DNA of 64,000 bases from Arabidopsis thaliana. Its lineage: Eukaryota > Streptophyta > Magnoliopsida > Brassicales > Brassicaceae. The stretch spans positions 29,249,971 through 29,313,970 of the forward strand of contig NC_003070.9 of NCBI RefSeq assembly GCF_000001735.4. Reading direction: 5' to 3'. A program made the position numbers and the translations under genes. A model generated the notes under the pieces. The model saw only the letters and a list, made by a program, of their open reading frames with translations. It was not told the DNA's origin and ran no database searches. Position 1 is the first letter of the stretch, and every line of letters starts with the position of its first letter. This document shows positions 57,059 to 64,000 of this stretch, one piece after another.

Positions 57059-59697
57059 ATGGGTCGGGTTAAATTGGAGTTAAAGCGTATAGAGAAGAGC
57101 ACGAACCGACAAATTACGTTCTCAAAACGTAAAAAAGGTTTAATAAAAAAGGCTTATGAATTGTCAACACTTTGTGACATCGATCTTGCCCTCCTCATGT
57201 TCTCTCCCTCTGATCGACTATGTCTCTTTTCCGGTCAAACAAGGTATGTCCATTTCTTCTTCTAGAACGTTCCATGCTCTTCTAGAATCTTCTCCTTAGG
57301 CTTTTTCATCTTAATTAAAGTGTAACCATGTTTTGCATATACATGTACTGTCCATATCATTTGATTAAAAGACAAAACGGACAAGCCATATATTCTTTTT
57401 ATCAAAAAAAAAATTGTTGGTGGAAGCCACCGAATAGTGGATCTGTATTTTTTGTACTACGTAGTAATTTTGATTTTTTCCCCCACTGCTTTGTTATTCA
57501 GTATTAGAGGTGCAACTGAGGGTTGACACGTTTTTACATATTACTGAAGATTTTAGTATATAAAAGTTGCAGAACATTTCAAAAATAGTAAGAGTTTCAG
57601 GATTTCTTATGTAAATAGAAAAAATCGCTGCTGCGCTTTTCTATAAATAACAACAGAGTTCGGGGTTATTTAGTAAATAGTAAAGGTATCGGATGTTTTC
57701 GGTAAATAGAGAAAGTTCCGAAATACTTTGTAAATAGCCCCGGAACTTAAAAAATAAAGAAACAGTCCGCAAACAATCTTTAATTTTTGTTGTCAATTTG
57801 TTACAAAATAAACAAAAAAAAATCATTAGAAAACACCACAAAATCAAGTGTTATATTAGCTTTCCAGTCGATTTAACATATAAAATTTCCACTTGTTAAA
57901 CATTTTGAAGGATTTTTTGATAAATTTTCACCATTTGCTATTACAATAGTATATTATTTGTTATTCCGACATGGCCATGCTCTGCTCTCTAGTCGATCAA
58001 GTTCGTACTATATGTGGCACTCCAAAACGAAACACGTCGTGTTTCAGTGACATCGGTACATGCAATGACTCAGTGTGAGGCCCATCAAATAAAACTTATC
58101 ATTATATGGTTTTTTAGAAATTAAAAGTTGAAAAACAATTTCTTCATTAATTGTAAAATAAGAAAACCAACCGATTCTACTTATACATAGCTTCTTCTTT
58201 CCTTCATTCACCGGGTTGCTCCCACCGTTTTCTCTATAAGACTTGGTTTGTTCTCTGTCTTCTTCAACGATACATAACATCTATGAAAATATATGTAAAT
58301 AAACACATGCACGATGTTGTATCTCCATAATCTTAGTCTTGAGTTGATTTCAGGATCGAGGACGTTTTGGCGAGGTACATCAATCTTCCTGATCAAGAAA
58401 GAGAAAAGTATGTCTATAATCATCGCATTAGTGTACTTGGTTTATTAATTTCTGTATCCACATGTAATTTATTTTTGTATTTTTTGATAAAATTTCAGCG
58501 CCATAGTTTTCCCTGATCAGAGCAAGCGCCAGTGAGTATCATATAATTCAATTTAATATACTAGTACATACTTTATTTCATATATTGTTGTGTTACTCAA
58601 CTCTTCTTCTCTGTTTTGCAGAGGTATCCAAAACAAAGAGGTGAGACTAATCCCATAAAAAAAATATTAGTATATTGGGTCCATAAGCTGTTACCAAGTG
58701 TATGATTATATTCTAATTACATATGAATATTTAAGTTTTTTTTTTTTGAACAAAGTTGAATATTTTAGTGTTTAATCAGCATTTTTTTTTTTCGTGTGTG
58801 ACAGTATTTGTTAAGGACTTTGGAAAAACTCAAAATTGAGGATGACATGGCTCTCCAAATCAACGAACCTCGGTTTATTCCTCATTAATCCTTATAATAA
58901 ATTTGTTTCATCTTGTTTATATGTTTTAAGAAACAAAATCTGCTAGCTAATCTTTACCTCATGACACTCTGGTACAGTCCAGAAGCCACCAACTCCAATG
59001 TCGAGGTGGTATAAATTTCACAATAATTCCTCAATTTTACTAATTTCACAAGGATTTTTCTAATTATATTTAAGTTTTTAAAGGAACTTGAGCAAGAAGT
59101 TTGTAGATTACAACAACAGCTTCAGATATCAGAGGAAGAACTCAGGTATTTTCCTTCAATTAGTCCTATTTAATCAATACGCTTTTATAATCAATATGTA
59201 TATTTAAGATTATAAAATATACATAGGAAATTCGAACCAGATCCAATGAGGCTAACATCAATGGAGGAGATTGAAGCATGTGAAGCTAACCTCATCAATA
59301 CGTTGACACGTGTCGTCCAGAGAAGGGTGATGCATATTAACACAATGTCTGTTATGTAATTGCAATGTAAGAGAGGGAATATTGATAGGAGTAATTTGAT
59401 AAATGCAGGAACATTTGTTGAGAAAGTCCTGCGAAGCACAAAGTAACCAACAAAGCATGGACGGGATCCTTCTAAATGACATCGTCGAGGATTGGGGACC
59501 TGAGCCCGAGCCCAAACAAGCCCATATGATAGCTAATTCGGCCCATCATTCAAATCAGCCAAGGTCAATTTAATTCAACCTTCTTTTTATTTATGGTTTA
59601 ATTATTTTAAATTATAATTGATTTTTTTTTTTTGTCTGTCAGCTATGATTTACTCTTACGCAGGAGTAATTCGAGTTCGAACCAAAATCCAAAATGA
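57059..59697 (+). CDS. AGL67: MIKC*-type MADS-box factor AGL67
   Basis: Ten exons encode 252 residues; At1g77950. Exons: 57059-57243, 58354-58407, 58499-58531, 58622-58640, 58805-58872, 58978-59005, 59084-59145, 59227-59326, 59409-59563, 59643-59697. The MADS domain (residues 1-60, [28 protein letters not shown]...) is complete. It is followed by a multi-exon I region ([12 protein letters not shown]) and a K-like coiled coil ([20 protein letters not shown]...[16 protein letters not shown]). That layout, with many tiny exons after the MADS box, marks the MIKC* (M-delta) group. Related factors (AGL30, 65, 66, 94, 104) act in pollen maturation; AGL67 has also been linked to seed traits. The C terminus is much shorter than in AGL66. 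Exon 4 is only 19 bases. Intron 1 is 1.1 kb and carries a degenerate repeat array. Confidence 0.95.
57591..57750. repeat. Degenerate ~30-bp tandem repeat in AGL67 intron 1
   Basis: About five imperfect units share a core GTAAATAG (or ATAAATAA) preceded by a G/T-rich AGTTCGGGGTTATTT-like half. Cores fall near 57611, 57643, 57673, 57702 and 57730, a period of 29-33 bases. No coding meaning is seen. Confidence 0.7.
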
Positions 59698-60494
59698 TAT
59701 TAGGTGAATCGCAAGGCGTCGTCGAGCCCTGATGGCAAGAGAATGCATGTTATAAGACAAAAATAAACGAGATATCTCACAAATGGGTATGTACCTAAGC
59801 TTCTACGACTTCTCTTTCAAATTATGGTTTTTGTGTACAATGTTTTAAAAAACTCTGCTTGCTCAATAAATTTCTGATAAAATGTTTAGAACCATTATGG
59901 ATTCGTTTTTTTTCAACCAGTATATAAAATATAGGTCATAGTGAGATCAGAAATGTTGATTTTTATTTGGATTTGAAAACCTGTTTGACTAGCTAGAGGC
60001 TTATTTCTTTAAACAAGTCTCAATTTATTTTCTGCTTATTATCATAGCAAATAATAATATTTCAGATTGTGCAGTTTGTAACTCAAGTCTTAAGAGGTAA
60101 TTGAAATGAAAAGAAATCAGAATATGAGTTGCTATGAGCCTATGATATTACATTGGCTCAAAAATGTTATAGCAATGGAGGAAAAGAAAAAGAAAAAGTA
60201 CAAGATAACCTGTAAAACAAGGTGTCCACATAACGTTGCCACGAGAAATCACAGGTACCATAAGAGAGAAAACAAGAAAAGAAGATGGAGCATCATGCAC
60301 CATTAAGCATCATAAGCTCACTTATTTAAGGTTTGAGGATAGATCTGCAGCAACCTGTAGTTCAAAAATTAACAAATCACGAATTAATATTATAGTTTTT
60401 TTGAACAACCATTAATATTATAGTCTTAAAATCAACTAAAACTCACTAAATCTATCAACAAACAATTTTTGGTTTTAAAGGAACGAATTACCTG
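59698..60494. other. Convergent 3' flanks of AGL67 and the Gln-rich gene
   Basis: About 800 bases with 3'UTRs of the two converging genes. A short Lys-rich frame at 60106-60306 looks like chance reading of AAAAG runs. Nothing else is seen. Confidence 0.45.
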
Positions 60495-63003
60495 TTATAG
60501 CGTCATAGCATACTTTCTCAAGTGTGGATCAATACATAAACCGAAGCTTTCGTATCTTGGATCGTATATAGTATTTGTGCCCCTGAAAAATGGATGCTCT
60601 TGTTATGTTCCTAAGAATAATTTTGAGATATATTACCTATGATTACTTAACTAGTTAACTGTATCAGATTAATAAATAAAAAAAAGGCAGAGTATATATA
60701 TGAAACAAATATTTGAAAAATGTGTGATAAGTCAATAGAAAAAAATGGAGAAAAAATAACCTTTGTTCAGCATTTCCATGATTGATTGAAGTTGAGCCAA
60801 CATTTTCGCTTGCTGGTACAATTCTCTGCATTATTTGATTTAACTCATGTTTAAATTTCTTTTTCATGAAATTTTTTCTACGTTAAAAAAATTTGAGACT
60901 CTAAAAACTGTGTACCCTTCGTTGAGCCGAAGATGATGATGATTGTCCAAATTCAAATCGACTTGGGTAACTTCTTCGTCGACATCCTAAAATTTCACCC
61001 TGTAACATTGATATTAACAATAATGCTTTTGTAGTGCATGTGTATTCATTTGTGTAATATTGATGAAAACTTCATATAAATACATTATTCATTGCATAAA
61101 AGAAATAGTACCTGTGGGGGTATGATTGCGTTTGCGTTTGGACGTACAGGGGCCTGACGATTGTTAATGTTGGGTAACCTAAACCTCAATGGAGACTGAT
61201 TCACCGATGTTTGCATACCGCCATGTTGCCTATAACAATGAGGTATAAAAAGAGAGAATTAGAGTTTTCAAATGCAGCAATCAAAAACATATATAAGAAC
61301 ACAGAAACTTAAGTTCTCTCTTGTGCTAAGTCGATTAGATTATAACTTGTTACCTGGTAAATAATCTAGAAGACATTTGAGGTCGGGGTATGGTACGTTG
61401 GGGAACAGCATTAAAGGGAGGGATCATATTTGTTTGATTTTGTAACGGATGTATCCTGGTCCTGCGTGAATCCAATATATTATACTTGTAAAAATATACT
61501 ATATTGTTTTGTAAATAAATTAAAAATGGAGTCAAAGGAATATTTGATCTTACAGAGCATTATTGTTAACCATCCTTATATTGGGAGGTTCATTTTGCCT
61601 ACGGACAAACACTGGTGGGCGCGGTTGCTGTGGATACATGCCAAAGGAAGAACTGACTTGTTGATGAGGCGTCTGATATGGCATATAGTTCTGTGGCCTA
61701 TATTTCATGAAAATGATACTCTTACGAAAACTTTATAGATCAATGTTATAAGCATACAAAGTGTTACATTTGAGTAGTAGTACTAGTCTCATTTTGGAGT
61801 GAGATTTTTGGGACTATATGGTACATAATTGCTCTGGACTCAGACACCATAATTAGATTCCCAATCAGAAGCAATAAGGTATTTGATAAACAGAGGCTCT
61901 ATAAACCATTTCAGATATGTAGTGACTACTATATTTAGCGGATATACTAATATGGAATAAATTTTAGATAATGTACCTAGCGGATCCCATAGTTTGAGGA
62001 AAAAGTGATCCAAATGCATTAGAACGGTGTTGAGGTATCCTGCATCAATTCATCATTTTTTTTATTAGTATGAGTTTATGTAAAAAAAATAGAGTTTTCT
62101 ATTATATGATAGAAGTGTTTGTAAATCAATTAATCTCATACAAAGGTACTGGAAGAAAACGGTTTTGAAGTTGAAGTGGAGAATTCGTCACAGTTGGATG
62201 TGCAAATCCATTATTTGCTTGCCTCACTTGTTGACCAATCTCTGTTTGGTTCTGAAAAAAAGTAAATAAAGAATAACCTTAAAATATAATATAGTAAAAA
62301 ATAATAATTAAACCACTCCAAAGAACGTTTTCTACCCTTGTAAAAACACTCGACTCCTGCTGAATAGTATTCAACATGTTTGATAACTTATCCTGTAACC
62401 ACGTCTCATGCGAATTGATTAGTTGTTGTTGTTGTTGTTGTTGTACAACACGGTGCTGGTGCTGGTTCTGGTATTGGTGTTGGTGCTGGTTCTGGTATTG
62501 GTGTTGGTGTTGATGTTGATTTTGGTTTTGATGTTGGTGCTGGTTCTGGTTCTGATTCTGGTGCTTTTAACACAAAATACAACAAATCATATCATTAGTA
62601 TACTATCAGTATTTGCCTAGTTGGTTTAGATGTCTTGCTCTATGTCAAAGTGTAAGTAATATACCATTTCAAGTGGTTTTGGTACCAGAGTTGATGTCTC
62701 TTGATATGTGACTAGATTTGATTGTTGAGAGGATAACAAGAGGTTAGTTTCGTCTATTGTAGAGACGGGTACCAATCCAAAAGGGTCAACATACGGTTTT
62801 TCGGTTTCTACTGTTGAATTCGGCAGGCAATCCTGTAAATTAAATTGTACGAATCCAACAGTTTTATCATTAATAAATTACAATGAAATCCATGAGAGAT
62901 AAAAAGAGAAGCATACCAATAACGGAATACACGGTTCCGGTGATTCAAGAAAACATAAAGGACTCAACAACGGCGATTGGTCATCGAACATATCGCCAGA
63001 CAT
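60495..63003 (-). CDS. Gln-rich protein of unknown function with X-Gln repeat
   Basis: Eleven exons encode about 420 residues; probably At1g77960. Exons on the minus strand: 63003-62917, 62832-62665, 62563-62336, 62251-62142, 62039-61977, 61697-61554, 61461-61354, 61229-61112, 60999-60916, 60825-60761, 60582-60495. All junctions keep frame. The acidic N terminus starts MSGDMFDDQSPLLSPLCFLE. Exon 3 is an alternating (H/N/Y)-Q dipeptide tract of about 38 residues followed by a run of seven Q. The middle is Gln/Pro/Asn rich with short Arg patches (RPQNYMPYQTPHQQ, FRLPNINNRQAPVRPN). The C terminus is folded-looking (NTIYDPRYESFGLCIDPHLR KYAMTL, split for length). I recognise no named domain. The composition resembles a transcriptional coactivator or prion-like protein, which is only inference. 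An alternative is an AGL-gene-derived tail. Confidence 0.75.
62423..62563 (-). repeat. Coding repeat: CAA run and alternating CAN-CAR hexamers
   Basis: On the minus strand, a (CAC/AAC/TAC/CAT)(CAG/CAA) hexanucleotide is repeated about 18 times (62453-62563). It is followed by seven CAA codons (62423-62443). It encodes an X-Gln dipeptide array. On the opposite strand it reads as Val/Leu repeats, a shadow frame only. Confidence 0.9.
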
Positions 63004-64000
63004 GTTTATCGAATATCCGGAACACAAGGTTATCCTAATTGGAAGATTGACATCGTTTATAAATTAAAAGATGAGGTGGAAAAATCTAAACATAAAATGC
63101 TGATGTCACACACTAGAGAGAATAAAATAAATCATCTAATAAAAATATGAAAATAGTCTATATGTTAAAATATATTACAGTTATACCATTACTATATTAC
63201 AGTTATGCCATTAATATATTACAGTTATGCCATTAATATACTTATTTTCATATTTGTTTTTCAAACTTTATATTTTGAGGAAGAAAAAAAACATTTATAG
63301 TTTATACATATTTTTTAAATTATAACATATTTCTAATTTATATATTAATTTTCAGATAAAATAATATTAGTTTTTAACTATTTAATTTTATTTAAGTATT
63401 ACACATCCAAAAATATGAAATAGCCAGGCTCATCAAACAAATATGTTAAAATGAAAAATATAATCATCATTTAAGACTTAAACTATACTTTACCTCACCA
63501 AAAAAAAAAACTTAAATAGGCAGTCCAAAAATGGAGAAATTAATAACTAATTTTAGTCTTTAGACATAAAAGCATTGTTTGGTATTTCACAGGTCTAATC
63601 TAAATTTTCTTTAAAATAATGAGATTTAGTGTGATATATGAGGAAAGAAATCTGGAGATAATGATTGGTACATTGTTCTGATTGGATTCTACCAAAATAA
63701 GTCATCACTGAATTGTGAAAATCCCAAATGTCAGAGCTCTATTGCTTTCTCTAGATTTTGTGGATGTGTTTCATTAAAAGGCTTTTGCCAAGTTTCTACA
63801 TCACTCATATCCTCTTAAAATAATAAAATTTGGAAATAAGACCACTTTTTCGAGGACAAATTTGAAAATAATATTGCTTTCAATGCAAAAATCATCCGTT
63901 TCATCGTTTTGACGGTTTTTCGTTAAGCTATAACAGATTCAAATTCAAACTACCTTCTTCAAGAGCAAAATCTATTTTGTAGTCATTGTGAATAATACAT
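63004..64000. other. Upstream region of the Gln-rich gene
   Basis: AT-rich sequence with a 22-base tandem repeat and no supported gene up to the window edge. The next gene lies beyond the window. Confidence 0.45.
63172..63240. repeat. 22-bp tandem repeat, three copies
   Basis: Three adjacent units of ATATTACAGTTATGCCATTA plus two bases. The first is diverged at two positions. They lie about 170 bases upstream of the Gln-rich gene start, within its probable promoter. Confidence 0.88.

Noticed and set aside
62423-62620. Plus-strand Val/Leu repeat protein
   Set aside because: It is the antisense shadow of the X-Gln coding repeat in exon 3 of the minus-strand gene.

Overview
The window is nuclear DNA of a crucifer. 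Gene content, gene order, AT-rich spacers, short GT-AG introns and the individual proteins all match the distal long arm of Arabidopsis thaliana chromosome 1, roughly the At1g77790 to At1g77960 interval. The AGI numbers are recalled from gene order and protein identity, not looked up. Exon coordinates were built by hand from splice sites and frame continuity. The exon lengths sum to whole codons for every multi-exon gene given here.

Layout. 0-3 kb: a small inverted-repeat transposon remnant and a GH17 beta-1,3-glucanase (minus). 3.8-10.5 kb: a 19-exon chromatin reader with two PHD-zinc knuckle-PHD modules (plus). 10.9-13.0 kb: Golgi beta-1,3-galactosyltransferase B3GALT7 (minus). 13.3-17.8 kb: a mobile-element-rich spacer with a self-inverted LINE copy and its target duplication, a copia scrap, and two diverged copies of an unknown gene. 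18.5-20.4 kb: eIF5. 22.4-25.2 kb: ARF17 with its miR160 site. 27.3-28.4 kb: a BPS1-like gene (minus). 32.4-34.5 kb: the rhomboid-like KOMPEITO (minus). 35.2 kb: MUB5. 36.7 kb: a truncated F-box gene (minus). 40.4 kb: a small basic protein. 42.5-45.5 kb: a VPS38/UVRAG-like gene. 49.0-50.6 kb: bZIP factor TGA7. 51.2-52.5 kb: a plastid-type J protein. 53.0 kb: a FAF-like gene (minus). 54.1-55.3 kb: ribosomal protein L30 (minus). 57.1-59.7 kb: the MIKC* MADS gene AGL67. 60.5-63.0 kb: an unrecognised Gln-rich protein (minus).

Functional threads. The genes are independently transcribed and form no operon or cluster. By family knowledge, several act in pollen or anther development (KOM and ARF17 in the callose wall and exine, AGL67 in late pollen or embryo), but adjacency is not evidence of shared function. 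Housekeeping translation genes (eIF5, RPL30) are interspersed.

I found no undescribed multi-gene system. The best leads are local. They are a pair of compensating frameshifts in the glucanase, a spliceable alternative C-terminal exon of the PHD gene, the twin-primed LINE, an eIF5 uORF that stops five bases before the main AUG, the double catalytic loss in KOM, the five-base last coding exon of ARF17, and an alternating X-Gln repeat in the last gene.
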